From NCBI RefSeq assembly GCF_003344625.1, contig NZ_QPKJ02000006.1, positions 558,001-622,000 of the forward strand: a DNA stretch of 64,000 bases. Direction: 5' to 3'. Under the pieces are notes generated by a model that was given only the letters and a program-made list of their open reading frames with translations, had not been told where the DNA came from and did not search any database. Below are positions 50,266-59,569 of the stretch, in pieces. Source of the DNA: Solirubrobacter deserti (GTDB taxonomy: Bacteria > Actinomycetota > Thermoleophilia > Solirubrobacterales > Solirubrobacteraceae). Numbering within the stretch: position 1 is the stretch's first letter; each line of letters starts with the position of its first letter. The position numbers and the translations under genes are program-made.

Positions 50266-51837
50266 GCCGCGGCCGCGTTTGCGTTCGCCCTTGAGGGCGC
50301 GGCCGAGCGCGGCCGGAACGGCCAGCTCGACTTCCAGCGGAGCGATCACGAGCTCCTCGGCCACGCCGGTGATGCGCTCGTGCAGTGCCCGGCGTGCGCG
50401 CCGCGCGCGGCGGCGCGCGCCCGCCCGGTTGACCAGCCGCGCGATCAGCGCCAGCAACAGCCCGGCCAGCAGGCCGCCGATGAGCAGCGCGGTCGGCGCG
50501 GGGACGCCTCCGATGTCGGGTGTCGGCACGACGTCGTCGAGCTGGAGATAGCCGAGCCCCGCCAGCGCGACGAGCCACAGCGCGCCGGCCGCGGCCGCCA
50601 GTGCGCACGCGAGCTGCAGCCCGCGCGCGACACGCCACCACCGCGGTCGGGTCATCCGCAGGTCCGCGCCCGCCATCGCGCGGTCGAGCCGGTCGGCCAG
50701 CGCGCCCTCCTCGGCGGTGGCGGCGCGGCGCGCCAGCGCGGGCCACGGCTCCGGCAACCCGGACGACGCGTCGTGGGCGAGCGTGCGGATGGCGGAGTCG
50801 AGCAGCGAGCGCTCCACCGGCGTCGGCGGCGGCAGTGACGTGCGCGCGTCCTCGGCCTGTGCGCGCTCGAGCCCCAGGCGCCGGAGCGGGTCGGGCCGCA
50901 GCCGCCGCACCCAGGAGATCCACGGCACGCCGGCCGCGAGCGCGCCGCGGTGCTTGTGCGCACGCTCGACGGCGCGCACGACGCCCGGCAGGCCCGCCGC
51001 GTCCGACAGCGCGGCGACGAGCCGCTCGCGGTCGCGCCGGCTCACGCCCGCGGCGCGACCCTTCCCCGCGGCGGCGCGCAACGGCTCCGCGACGGAGGAC
51101 ACGTCGGCTTCGAGCCGGGCCAGCGCGGCCTTGCGGCTGCGCACGCGCTCCTCGACCGCCTCGCGCAACGCGTCGGTCCCCTGGCCGGTGCGCGCCGACA
51201 GCGCGAGCACGGGCATGTCGCCCAGCCCGCTGGACGCGAGCACGCGCTGCAGGTCCTTGCGCGCGCGGTCCACCTGGTCGCCGAGCAGGTCCGCCTGGTT
51301 GAGCACGACGAGCATCGCCGCCGCGTGCCCGGCCATCGGGCGCAGGTAGCCCTCGTGCAGCGTCGCGTCCGCGTACTTCTGCGGATCGACGACCCACACC
51401 AGCAGGTCGACCATCCGCACGAGCCGGTCGACCTCGGCGCGATGGGCGGCCTCGATGGAGTCGAAATCGGGCAGGTCGAGCAGCGCCAGGCCTTCCGGCG
51501 CCTCCGGCCCGAGCGCGTGCCGTTGCCGGATCTCGAGCCAGTCGAGCAGCGCGGGCTCGACCGCTTCGCCGACCGCCGCGGTCGTGGTGGACGTCGTCGG
51601 CCGGCGCACGCCGGAGCGCGAGAGCTCGCGCCCGACGAGCAGGTTGAACAGGGTCGACTTGCCGGCGCCGGTCGGGCCGGCGAGCGCGACGACGGTGGCG
51701 TCGAGCCCGTGGCCGAGGCGTTCGCCGGCGCGCCGCACGAGCGCGCGGGCCGGCGCCACGACTTCCGGATCCAGCCGGCCTTCGGCGAGCTCTACGGCCT
51801 CGGCGAGCGCGCTCAGGCGCTGGTCGAGCTTGCTCAT
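50221..51837 (-). CDS. Dynamin-like GTPase, second of pair
   Basis: 538 aa. G1 GPTGAGKS (54-61), G3 DLPDF, G4 NQAD. Helical middle region, then two C-terminal membrane segments (LACALAAAAGALWLVALAGL; LLIGGLLAGLLLALIARL) and a basic tail. Likely remodels or tethers the membrane. It starts inside the upstream partner's stop (ATGA, 51834-51837), an arrangement like the actinobacterial DynA/DynB pairs linked to division or membrane repair. Confidence 0.88.
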   Translation of the reverse strand: MSKLDQRLSALAEAVELAEGRLDPEVVAPARALVRRAGERLGHGLDATVVALAGPTGAGKSTLFNLLVGRELSRSGVRRPTTSTTTAAVGEAVEPALLDWLEIRQRHALGPEAPEGLALLDLPDFDSIEAAHRAEVDRLVRMVDLLVWVVDPQKYADATLHEGYLRPMAGHAAAMLVVLNQADLLGDQVDRARKDLQRVLASSGLGDMPVLALSARTGQGTDALREAVEERVRSRKAALARLEADVSSVAEPLRAAAGKGRAAGVSRRDRERLVAALSDAAGLPGVVRAVERAHKHRGALAAGVPWISWVRRLRPDPLRRLGLERAQAEDARTSLPPPTPVERSLLDSAIRTLAHDASSGLPEPWPALARRAATAEEGALADRLDRAMAGADLRMTRPRWWRVARGLQLACALAAAAGALWLVALAGLGYLQLDDVVPTPDIGGVPAPTALLIGGLLAGLLLALIARLVNRAGARRRARRARRALHERITGVAEELVIAPLEVELAVPAALGRALKGERKRGRGLEAHEHLARVGAAQ

Positions 51838-53525
51838 CGCGCGGACTCGAGGCTCCGCACGGTCTCGCGCAGCTGGACCGCTGCGTCCGTCGGCGGCGCC
51901 GCGGGCGCGAGCAGCGCCTCGTAGCGCTCCGCCTCGGCCTCCAGGAGCCCGCGGGTGCGCTCGAGCAGCATCGTGCGCGCGCGGGCGGCGAGCGTGCGCA
52001 CGGCCTGGTCGCCCAGCAGCGCCTCGAGGATGCGCTGGCCCGCCGCGGAGGTCCCGCCCGCGACCGCGAGCTCGGCGCCGGTGAGCCCGCCCGTCTGGGC
52101 GAACACCGCCAACATCACCACCAGGCCGGCGCCGTTGACGCCGAGCGACGCGAAGCGCGCGGTCTGGCGGCGGTTGCCGGCTTCCTTGCGCACGAGCTCG
52201 AAGACGTCGCCCTGCCAGGCGCGGACCTCCTCGCGCGTGCGGTCGAGCAGCGCGGCGGAGGCGGCGTCGAGCCGGCCGGTGCCCTCCAGCAGTGCGCGAC
52301 CGGCCGGGCGGCTGCGCCAGTCGGTCGCGGCGCGCTCCGCGGCGCGGTCCGCCGCGGCGTGCACGACCGCGTCGACGTTGGAGCGCACCGCGGCCTGCAG
52401 GCGCGCCTCGGGCGCGGGCCCGCCGGTCACGAGCGAGCGGAGCCGGTCACGCACACGCGAGAGCCGGGACTCGAGCTCGCGCATCAGATCGCCGGTCCCG
52501 ACGACCTCGTGCCAGCGGGCGAGGACCTCGCCGCGCAGGAGCGTCCCGCTGCGCAGCGCCTCATCGATCTCGTCCAGCCCGCGCTCGTACGCGCCTTCGA
52601 CATCGGCGCGCAGCTGGACCGCGGTCGCCTGCTGCTCATCGAGCGCTTTGCCCACGGCGCCGACGCGCCGCGGCAGGCTCTCGAGCGCGCCGGTGAGCGT
52701 GCGGCGGACGAGGTCCGCGCGGCCGGTGGCGTCCGCCGCCAGGCCGTCGAGCCAGCCGCGGACCGGCGCCAGCGCGGCCGCCGGCAGGCGCCCGTCCTCC
52801 AGCGCCGTCTCGGGCACGACCAGCAGCTCGGCGGCGCCCAGGCCTTGCTCGGCCATCATCGCGCGCAGATGCCCGGAGACCTCGGCGGCGCCTTCGCGCG
52901 GCACGCGGTCCAGCACGAGCGAGAGCGCGGTGCCGCGGTCCCGCGCGCTCTGCAGCAGCTCCCACGGGACGGCGTCGGCGTAGCGGGCCGCGGTGGTCAC
53001 GAACAGCCACGCGTCGGCCGCCGCCAGCAGCTGGCGGGCCAGCGCGCGGTTGGTGTCGACCACGGAGTCGATGTCCGGTGAGTCGAGCAGCGCCACGCCC
53101 GTCGGCAGCCCGCTCGTCGGCGCGAGCTCCAGGCCACCCGGCCCGGCGTCCCGGCCGGTCGTACGGCTCATCCCCGGCAGGATGCGGTCGTCCTCGAACC
53201 AGCGCAGGTCGTCCGGATGGCACACGAGCACGGGCGAGCGGGTCGTCGGCCGCAGCACGCCGGCCGCGCTCACGGGCGCGCCGACGAGGCTGTTGACCAG
53301 CGTCGACTTGCCCGCGCCGGTCGAGCCGCCCACGACCATCAGCAGCGGCGCCTCCATGCTCTGCAGGCGTGGCAGCAGGTAGTCGTCGATCTGGGCGATC
53401 AGCTCGTCGCGCACGTGGCGGGCCTCCTCGGCGCCCGGCGCCTCCAGCCGCAGCTCGAGGCCCCGCAACGTCCGGCCGAGGCCGGCGAGCCCGTGCGTCA
53501 GCGCGGTCGGGGACTGCACGCTCAT
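51834..53525 (-). CDS. Dynamin-like GTPase, first of pair
   Basis: 563 aa. G1 GGSTGAGKS (about 66-74), G2 region RPTTRSP, G3 DSPDIDS; the G4 region is degenerate (LVLDRVPR). Long coiled or helical C-terminal half with one or two hydrophobic stretches (NGAGLVVMLAVFAQTGGLTGAELAVAGG). Probable heteromeric partner of the next gene. Start ATG 53525. Confidence 0.88.
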   Translation of the reverse strand: MSVQSPTALTHGLAGLGRTLRGLELRLEAPGAEEARHVRDELIAQIDDYLLPRLQSMEAPLLMVVGGSTGAGKSTLVNSLVGAPVSAAGVLRPTTRSPVLVCHPDDLRWFEDDRILPGMSRTTGRDAGPGGLELAPTSGLPTGVALLDSPDIDSVVDTNRALARQLLAAADAWLFVTTAARYADAVPWELLQSARDRGTALSLVLDRVPREGAAEVSGHLRAMMAEQGLGAAELLVVPETALEDGRLPAAALAPVRGWLDGLAADATGRADLVRRTLTGALESLPRRVGAVGKALDEQQATAVQLRADVEGAYERGLDEIDEALRSGTLLRGEVLARWHEVVGTGDLMRELESRLSRVRDRLRSLVTGGPAPEARLQAAVRSNVDAVVHAAADRAAERAATDWRSRPAGRALLEGTGRLDAASAALLDRTREEVRAWQGDVFELVRKEAGNRRQTARFASLGVNGAGLVVMLAVFAQTGGLTGAELAVAGGTSAAGQRILEALLGDQAVRTLAARARTMLLERTRGLLEAEAERYEALLAPAAPPTDAAVQLRETVRSLESAR

Positions 53526-53610
53526 GGCGTGACGCTTCCCACCGCACGCGACAAGCAGTCAGCCCGCGGTCAGATGTCGGCGCGCGTCAACACCTCGAGA
53601 CCGTCCACGG

Positions 53611-53988
53611 TCAGCAGCCGTCGAGCGCCAGCCACTCCGAGTAGCGGGCGCGCTGGTCCGGCCACGACGTCTTGAAGCGGATCTGCGTGTACACGGAGCG
53701 GCCGTCGCAGAAGTCGAGCCCGCCCACCTGCACGGTCGTCCGGTAGCGCGGGAGCGAGCCGTCGCGGTCGCGGTGATTGGCGGTCTGGCGCCCACGCGCC
53801 GTCGCGATCGGCTTGCCCCAGCCGCGCCACTTCAGGCTGGTGAAGTTGGCGCCGCTCGCGCCGCTGCCGACGGCGCACGAGGACGGGTGCTGGCGGAACT
53901 TGGACCCGCAGGCCATGACGGTGGCGGCGTTCGCGGACCCTGCGCCGAGGCCGAGGATGCAGAACGCGAGAAGGCAGACCCTGAGCAT
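53611..53988 (-). CDS. Small secreted cysteine-containing protein
   Basis: 125 aa with signal peptide (MLRVCLLAFCILGLGAGSANA). The mature region holds four Cys (MACGSK, SSCAVG, DFCDG, LDGC at the C-terminus), consistent with two disulfides. It resembles a compact secreted domain; family not recognised. It starts 10 bases after the end of the EF-Tu-domain-like gene on the same strand. Confidence 0.7.
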   Translation of the reverse strand: MLRVCLLAFCILGLGAGSANAATVMACGSKFRQHPSSCAVGSGASGANFTSLKWRGWGKPIATARGRQTANHRDRDGSLPRYRTTVQVGGLDFCDGRSVYTQIRFKTSWPDQRARYSEWLALDGC

Positions 53989-53998
53989 GCCCGGCACG

Positions 53999-54409
53999 CT
54001 ACGCGGCGCCGTTGACCCCGTCTGCCGCTCCATGGTGTGGTTCACCGAACACCCTGCGCTTCGCGGCCTCGAAGTCGCGCAGCGGCTGGGCGGTGTCGTC
54101 CTCGTGCACGGACAGCACCCGCGCACGGCCGACGATCCGGTCGCGCTCGAGCAGCGCGACCACGGCGTCGTCGTCCACCCCCCGTCGCGGTAGCTCGTCG
54201 AACATCCACGCGCGGGCGATCGCCGAGCCGCCCGGCGCGACCTCGGCCACCTCCTCGAACACGAGCACCGCCTCGTGCACGATCGGCTCGACGTCGCGGC
54301 GGCGCCGTCCGAACGACAGCGACGCGCGATAGCCGTCGCGCGCGGGCCGTCGCCGCCCGTCGCGCTCCGTCGGCGCGAACTCGACCTCCAATCGCAGGAC
54401 CACGCTCAT
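53999..54409 (-). CDS. Stand-alone EF-Tu domain III-like protein
   Basis: 136 aa. LEVEFAPTERDGRRRPARDGYRASLSFG matches the opening of the third beta-barrel domain of elongation factor Tu (usually FLxxEEGGRxxPxxxGYRPxF), but no G domain is present. The C-terminal part (DRIVGRARVLSVHED) also matches. It may bind a nucleotide-binding partner or RNA; the role is unknown. Start at 54409 chosen by homology. Confidence 0.7.
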   Translation of the reverse strand: MSVVLRLEVEFAPTERDGRRRPARDGYRASLSFGRRRRDVEPIVHEAVLVFEEVAEVAPGGSAIARAWMFDELPRRGVDDDAVVALLERDRIVGRARVLSVHEDDTAQPLRDFEAAKRRVFGEPHHGAADGVNGAA

Positions 54410-54507
54410 GAGAGGCAGTGTCGCCGTGTTCACGGACGGTGTCGTGCGGCAGGGCGGCACCTCGACGGGCGTGCGCGTGAGCGGCACAGCCGGTACTTAA
54501 TGCCGGT

Positions 54508-54975
54508 GTGATCACCGACACCGACCTGACCTACCTGCGCCGCGCGGTCGACCTGGCGGCGCAGGCCCTCGAGGCGGGGGACGAGCCGTTCGGCTCGGTC
54601 CTCGTCTCCGCGGAGGGCGAGGTGCTCTTCGAGGACCACAACCACGTGGTCTCCGGCGACGGGACCCAGCACCCCGAGATCGCCATCGCACGCTGGGCGG
54701 GCGCGAACCTGAGCCTGGAGCAGCGCGCGGCCGCGACCGTCTACACGTCCGGCGAGCACTGCGCGATGTGCAGCGCGGCGCACGGCTGGGTCGGCCTCGG
54801 GCGGATCGTCATCGCCGCGTCCACGGACATGTTCGTCGCCTGGCGGGAGGAGCTCGGCCGCCCACCGGGGCCGGTCGCGCCGTTGCCGATCACGACCGTG
54901 CTCCCCGGCGCCCTCGTCGACGGCCCGGTGCCGGAGCTCGCCGCCGAGGTCGGCAAGCTCTACAAGGCCTTCTAG
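54508..54975 (+). CDS. Cytidine/guanine-deaminase-like zinc hydrolase
   Basis: 155 aa. Zinc motifs HPEIAIAR (usually HAE) and HCAMC (usually PCxMC) are present. The glutamate proton shuttle and all three ligands (His, Cys, Cys) remain. EPFGSVLVSAEGEVL is the N-terminal strand pair. Nucleoside or base deaminase; exact substrate unclear. GTG 54508. It shares a CTAG stop with the convergent gene. Confidence 0.88.
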   Translation: MITDTDLTYLRRAVDLAAQALEAGDEPFGSVLVSAEGEVLFEDHNHVVSGDGTQHPEIAIARWAGANLSLEQRAAATVYTSGEHCAMCSAAHGWVGLGRIVIAASTDMFVAWREELGRPPGPVAPLPITTVLPGALVDGPVPELAAEVGKLYKAF

Positions 54976-55604
54976 CCCTCGACCTCGCCCCAGGGCGCGC
55001 GGTCCAGCGCCGCCTCGAAGTCCGCGCGCGTGTGCACGGGCTCGCCGTGGGAGACGAGCACGTGCTCGAACGGCAGCCCGAGCATCGCGCGCAGCGCCGG
55101 CAGCACGCGCGTCTCGTGGTACGGCGTGCTCCACACCAGCAGCTCGCCGTGCGGTGCGGTCATGCCGTCGGCGAAGATCAGCGCCTGCTGCTCGGGCAGA
55201 TACAGCGGCGTCTCGAGCATGTTGCGCCCGTCGTCGAGCGCGATCAACCCGCCGGGAAGCTCGTCCCCCGGGCGCACCGGCGCGAGCTCGGTCTTCGGGA
55301 TGTCGTCGCGCCAGTACATCATCGGCCCGTGCGCCTCTGCCCCGTACCAGCGCGCGAACAGGTCGACGTCCCGCACGTGGTCGGGCTTGATCACGACGAC
55401 ATGGTCGACCTGCTCGATCCGGTCCCACACGGCGCGCTCGCGCGGGTGCGGCGCGAGTGGGTCCAGCAGCAGCGTGACGCCGCCCGAGCGCACCGCGAAC
55501 GAGGACACCTCGGAATTCCAGTCATCGTTGCCCGGTTCCCAGGCCGGATGGGGCTGGCGCCACAGCCACAGGCCGTCCGCCACGTCACGTACCTCGACGC
55601 TCAT
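54972..55604 (-). CDS. Metallo-beta-lactamase-fold-like protein with degenerate metal motif
   Basis: 210 aa. The MBL fold is suggested by VTLLLDPLAPHPRE, FADGMTA and HVLVSHGEPVHT. The HxHxDH signature is missing: the expected site reads VVVIKPDHVRDVDLF, leaving one His and Asp. It is probably a noncatalytic or altered family member. ATGA overlap (55601-55604) with the MFS gene upstream suggests a transport-linked role. Confidence 0.7.
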   Translation of the reverse strand: MSVEVRDVADGLWLWRQPHPAWEPGNDDWNSEVSSFAVRSGGVTLLLDPLAPHPRERAVWDRIEQVDHVVVIKPDHVRDVDLFARWYGAEAHGPMMYWRDDIPKTELAPVRPGDELPGGLIALDDGRNMLETPLYLPEQQALIFADGMTAPHGELLVWSTPYHETRVLPALRAMLGLPFEHVLVSHGEPVHTRADFEAALDRAPWGEVEG

Positions 55605-56827
55605 CGCGCGGACTCTACGTGGGCGACGTCCGCGAGGGCGCGCCAGATCAGCGCGAGGATGAGCGCCGAGCCGGCGAAGCCGAACCAGAACGGCGCGGTG
55701 AGCCCCGCGACGCTCGCGAGCACCCCGCCGATCGCCTGCCCGACCAGGATGCCGCCGTGCACGCCGAGCGAGTAGACGCTGCCGACGCGGCCCTGCAGCT
55801 CGGCCGGCGTCGCGCGCATGCGCACGGCCATCGACAGCGTCCCCCAGACGAAGATGTGCGCGCCGAACACGACCATGATCGCCATCGCAACCGCGGCGCT
55901 GGTGGTCAGGGCGAGCCCGAGGTGGGTGCACGTCTCGATCGCGAGCCCGACGCGCATCAGCGTCGCCAGTCGGAAGCGCCGCTCGAGCCGGTCGTAGGCG
56001 AGCGTGCCGAAGATCCCGCCGACGGCGACGAGCGTCGAGAGCAGCCCGAACCCGACGGCGCCCAGCCCGAGCCGTCGATCCGCGTACAGGACGAGCACCG
56101 ACCACGCGGCGCCGAACGTCACGTTGAAGGTGACGATCGTGAGCGCGAGCGTCCGCACCGGCGCGTTGCCCCACAGCCACGCGAACCCTTCGCGCACGTC
56201 GCGCCACACGTGCGCGGGCGCGTCCGGCCGGGCGAGCGGCGGCACGCGCATGCGCGTGACGAGCAGCACCGCGAGCGCCATCAGGACGGCCTGGACCATG
56301 AACGGCCATGCGCGGCCGGCCGCGAACAGCGCGGCGCCGAGCGCGGGACCGACGAGCTGGTTGCCCGTCAGGAACCCGGCCATCAACCGCGCGTTGCCGA
56401 TCCCCAGGTCCGCCTTCTCGATCACCATCGGCAGCAGCGTGTGCCCGGCGATGTCGGCGAACACCTCCGCGACGCCGAGCGCCAGCATCGCGACCAGCAC
56501 GACCGCGACGTTCACCGCGTCCGCCGCCAGCGCGCCCGCCAGCGCCGCCAGCACGCCCACTCGCAGCCCGTTCGCGATCACGACCATCCGTCGCCGGTCG
56601 AGCCGGTCCGCGAGCACGCCCGCGTACAGGACGAGCAGCAGCCACGGCAGCCGCTGCAGCAGCGCGGCGAGCGCCACCAGCAGCGGCTCCTGCGTCTCGG
56701 AGGCGATCAGCAGCGGCCCGGCGGCCAGCGCGATCCCGTCACCCAGATTGCTCAGCCACGAGGAGCCGACCAGCCACCGGAACGCCGCGCCCATGCGGGC
56801 CGGCAGGATCGCCTCGACGAGCCGCAC
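55601..56827 (-). CDS. MFS transporter
   Basis: 408 aa with about 12 membrane segments. MFS signature loops LADRLDRRRMVVIANGLR (between TM2 and TM3) and YDRLERRFRLATLMRVG. N-terminal SSWLSNLGDGIALAAGPLL is typical of enterobactin/macrolide-like exporters (MFS_3). Drug or siderophore export is plausible; substrate unknown. The MBL-like gene is coupled to it. Confidence 0.92.
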   Translation of the reverse strand: MRLVEAILPARMGAAFRWLVGSSWLSNLGDGIALAAGPLLIASETQEPLLVALAALLQRLPWLLLVLYAGVLADRLDRRRMVVIANGLRVGVLAALAGALAADAVNVAVVLVAMLALGVAEVFADIAGHTLLPMVIEKADLGIGNARLMAGFLTGNQLVGPALGAALFAAGRAWPFMVQAVLMALAVLLVTRMRVPPLARPDAPAHVWRDVREGFAWLWGNAPVRTLALTIVTFNVTFGAAWSVLVLYADRRLGLGAVGFGLLSTLVAVGGIFGTLAYDRLERRFRLATLMRVGLAIETCTHLGLALTTSAAVAMAIMVVFGAHIFVWGTLSMAVRMRATPAELQGRVGSVYSLGVHGGILVGQAIGGVLASVAGLTAPFWFGFAGSALILALIWRALADVAHVESAR

Positions 56828-56837
56828 CCACCCGAGG

Positions 56838-57503
56838 CTAGGTGGCCAGGGCGGGCTCGGCGCTGAGGTCGGCCTTGGCCTGCGCCGTGTCCTCGTCGGC
56901 GATCACTTCCAGCGCGTCGGCTTCGAGCCCGTCGACCGCCTGCCGGACGACGTCCGCCGGGTCGTTCTTCGGGATGTCCCAGCCGGCCATCATGTCGGTG
57001 TCGGTCGCGCTCAGGTAGACGCCCGTGACGAGCGTGTCCGGCAGCTCCAGGCGCACGGTGTTGGTGAGGCTCCACTGCGCCGCCTTCGACGCCGCGTAGC
57101 CGCCCGCGCCCGCGTACGAGATCCACGAGAGCCGGGAGTTCATGTTCAGGATCGCGCGCAGCGGCGTGAAGGCGCGGATCACGTTCAGCGTGCCGAAGAA
57201 GTTCGTCTCCAGCTCGCGGCGGATCTTGTCCAGGTCCCCCGTCACGAGGTTCTGGTGCAGCGAGACGCCGGCGTTGTTGATGAGCACGTCGACGTCGGGC
57301 GCGGCGGCCGCGGCGCGCGCGACCGACTCGGGATCGGTGATGTCGAGCGCGATCGGGACGACGCCGGGAAGGTCGATCGTCCGCGGGTCACGCGCGGCGG
57401 CGTAGACCTTGGCCGCGCCGCGTTCGAGCAACTGCTGGGCGAAGTGGCGGCCGAGGCCGCGGTTGGCGCCCGTGACGAGCGCCGTGGTGCCGTTCAAGTT
57501 CAT
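56838..57503 (-). CDS. Short-chain dehydrogenase/reductase
   Basis: 221 aa: ALVTGANRGLGRHFA, VDVLINNAGVS, and YAASKAA. The segment before the catalytic Ser (AFTPLRAILNMNSRL) is about five residues shorter than usual for this SDR group, where Ala-Asn-Gly-Gly-Gly normally precedes the strand. Catalytic Ser and Tyr/Lys remain. Divergent from the AraC gene, which may control it. Confidence 0.88.
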   Translation of the reverse strand: MNLNGTTALVTGANRGLGRHFAQQLLERGAAKVYAAARDPRTIDLPGVVPIALDITDPESVARAAAAAPDVDVLINNAGVSLHQNLVTGDLDKIRRELETNFFGTLNVIRAFTPLRAILNMNSRLSWISYAGAGGYAASKAAQWSLTNTVRLELPDTLVTGVYLSATDTDMMAGWDIPKNDPADVVRQAVDGLEADALEVIADEDTAQAKADLSAEPALAT

Positions 57504-57567
57504 GGCTTCAGAGGCTAAGCTGCAGCGTGAGCCAATCAATGACTGTCGGAAGCGAATCGATATCCAG

Positions 57568-58446
57568 ATGACTCAGGACGTTCTCGCCGACATCCTGGCC
57601 GTGACCGGCGTGCGCGGCGTGCTCGGCGCCCGCATCGACGCCGGCACCGACTGGGCGTGGCACGCGAGCCGCGTCGACGGCGCCGCGCTCCATGCCGTGA
57701 CGCACGGCAGCGTGTGGTTCACCGTCGGCGGCGGTGAGCCGTTCGAGCTCGCGGCCGGCGACGTGATCCTGCTCCCGCACGGCAGCGAGCACACGCTCGG
57801 CAGCGACCCGGTCATCCGCGCGTCGAGCACGTACGAGGCGATCTCGGAGGGCATCGGCCGGATCGGCACGGGCGAGGTCCGCGCCCGCATCCTGTGCGCC
57901 CACTACGAGTACGACACGCCGCCGTTCCAGTCGCTGCCGGACGTGGTCGTGCTGCGCGGCGCGGACGAGCTCGAGGACACGATCCGGCTGCTCGGCCGCG
58001 AGCTCGCGCACCCGCGGCTCGCCACGGCCGTGATCCTCGACAGCCTCGTGGACATCCTGCTCGTCCAGCTGCTGCGGGCGTGGCTGCCCGAGCAGCCGAC
58101 GTGGCTCGGCGCGCTGCGCGACCCGGTGGTGGGCGCGGCCGTCGCCAAGCTGCACGCGGACCCCGCGCGCGAGTGGACGACCGCCACGCTCGCGCGGGAG
58201 ACCGCGGTCTCGCGCGCGACGCTCACGCGGCGCTTCGCCGCCGTCCTGGGCGAGGCGCCCGCCACCTACCTCACGCGCTGGCGGATGAGCCTCGCCGCGC
58301 AGCGCCTGCGCGAGGGCGACGAGCCGCTCGAGCAGGTCGCGGCGGCCGTCGGCTACACGTCGGTGTACGCCTTCAGCCGCGCGTTCCGCCGCGCCCGCGG
58401 GGTCCCGCCCGGCCGCTTTCGCGCAGCCGCGCGAGTGTCTACGTAG
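57568..58446 (+). CDS. AraC-family regulator with cupin N-terminus
   Basis: 292 aa. Cupin-like sensor (WAWHASRVDGAALHAVTHGSVWF, DVILLPHGSEHTLG), then AraC helix-turn-helix pair (TLARETAVSRATLTRRFAAVLGEAPATYL; VAAAVGYTSVYAFSRAFRRARG). 64 bp divergent gap to the SDR gene, so it likely regulates the SDR. ATG 57568. Confidence 0.92.
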   Translation: MTQDVLADILAVTGVRGVLGARIDAGTDWAWHASRVDGAALHAVTHGSVWFTVGGGEPFELAAGDVILLPHGSEHTLGSDPVIRASSTYEAISEGIGRIGTGEVRARILCAHYEYDTPPFQSLPDVVVLRGADELEDTIRLLGRELAHPRLATAVILDSLVDILLVQLLRAWLPEQPTWLGALRDPVVGAAVAKLHADPAREWTTATLARETAVSRATLTRRFAAVLGEAPATYLTRWRMSLAAQRLREGDEPLEQVAAAVGYTSVYAFSRAFRRARGVPPGRFRAAARVST

Positions 58447-58579
58447 CGCGTCGCTCGCGCGGCGTTTCGTCGCGCTCCAGGCTCACCTGCACCGTGTCGC
58501 CGGTCGAGAGGCCGGCCTCGGCCCGGAACGCGTTCGTCAGCCCGAGCACGGCCTCGAGCCTGACGACGATCGGCGCAGC
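58439..58579 (-). pseudogene. Fragment of a DUF1905 protein
   Basis: A 46-codon open stretch reading LGLTNAFRAEAGLSTGDTV then VSLERDETPRE, matching the C-terminal end of DUF1905 proteins (alpha-helix then GDTVEVxLExDxxPR). The frame is closed upstream by TAG at 58580-58582, and the N-terminal two thirds of the domain are absent. Probably a decayed remnant. It overlaps the AraC stop by 8 bp. Confidence 0.55.
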
Positions 58580-58638
58580 CTACAGCGCTCCAAGATCCTG
58601 CCAATGTCGCGCCAAGGCCGATGCCGCAGAGTCCTGTC

Positions 58639-58671
58639 GCGGCGGGCGATTCCCCCCGGATCGCCCGCCGC
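58639..58671 (-). terminator. GC hairpin after SDR (58681-59406)
   Basis: A 12-bp perfect stem GCGGCGGGCGAT/ATCGCCCGCCGC with a 9-base loop, 9 bases after the SDR stop on the minus strand. No T-run. Confidence 0.6.
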
Positions 58672-58680
58672 TGAACCCGC

Positions 58681-59406
58681 TCAGCCGCGGCCGACGTAGG
58701 GCATCTTGGTCGCCATCACGGTCATGTACTGGACGTTGGCGTCGAGCGGGAGCGCCGCCATCTGCGCGACCGCGCGTCCGACGTGCGCCACGTCCATCGT
58801 GGGCTCTGGCGCGAGCGAGCCGTCGGCCTGCAGCACGCCGCCGCTCATCCGCGCGGTCATGTCCGTGGCCGCGTTGCCGATGTCGATCTGGCCGCACGCG
58901 ATGTCGAACTCACGGCCCTCCAGCGAAAGCGACTTGGTGATCCCCGTGACCGCGTGCTTGGTCGCGTTGTAGGCGATCGCCTGCGGGCGCGGGACGTAAG
59001 CCGAGAGCGAGCCGTTGTTGATGATGCGCCCGCCGCGCGGGTCCTGCGCGGCCATCACCCGGAACGCAGCCTGCGCGCACAGGAAGGTGCCGGTGAGATT
59101 GACGTCCACGACGGCCTGCCACTCGTCGTAGGTGATCTCGGCCACGGGCTTGGTGAGCCCGGCGCCCGCGTTGTTGAACAGCAGGTCGATCCGGCCGTAG
59201 GCCTGCTGGACCTTGGTGAACAGCGACGCGACGGAGTCGGGGTCCGTGACGTCGGTCGGCACCGCGAGCCCGTTCGCGTCACCGAGCGTCTCGAGCAGCG
59301 GCGCCTCCCGCCGGCCGGCCGCGACGACCGTCCAGCCGTCCGCGCTAAGGGCCTGCGCGGCCGCTCTCCCTATGCCGGAACCGGCTCCGGTGACGACGGC
59401 GATCAT
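58681..59406 (-). CDS. Short-chain dehydrogenase/reductase
   Basis: 241 aa: [35 protein letters not shown] (Ser), YNATKHAV (Tyr/Lys). C-terminal [15 protein letters not shown] fits the 3-oxoacyl-reductase-like SDRs. Substrate unknown. Confidence 0.9.
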   Translation of the reverse strand: MIAVVTGAGSGIGRAAAQALSADGWTVVAAGRREAPLLETLGDANGLAVPTDVTDPDSVASLFTKVQQAYGRIDLLFNNAGAGLTKPVAEITYDEWQAVVDVNLTGTFLCAQAAFRVMAAQDPRGGRIINNGSLSAYVPRPQAIAYNATKHAVTGITKSLSLEGREFDIACGQIDIGNAATDMTARMSGGVLQADGSLAPEPTMDVAHVGRAVAQMAALPLDANVQYMTVMATKMPYVGRG

Positions 59407-59569
59407 GACCGCCGGATCGTAAGGGGTCGGCGTACGGATCGCGCACCATCCGCCTGATGTAAGGGGTGCGTCTCAGCACGAAGATGGAGTCATGTTCAAC
59501 CAGCGACCGCGAAACCAAGACTCGATGCGAGCACGCATTGGTCGCCTGACTCGACGCAAGGAGATCCCC

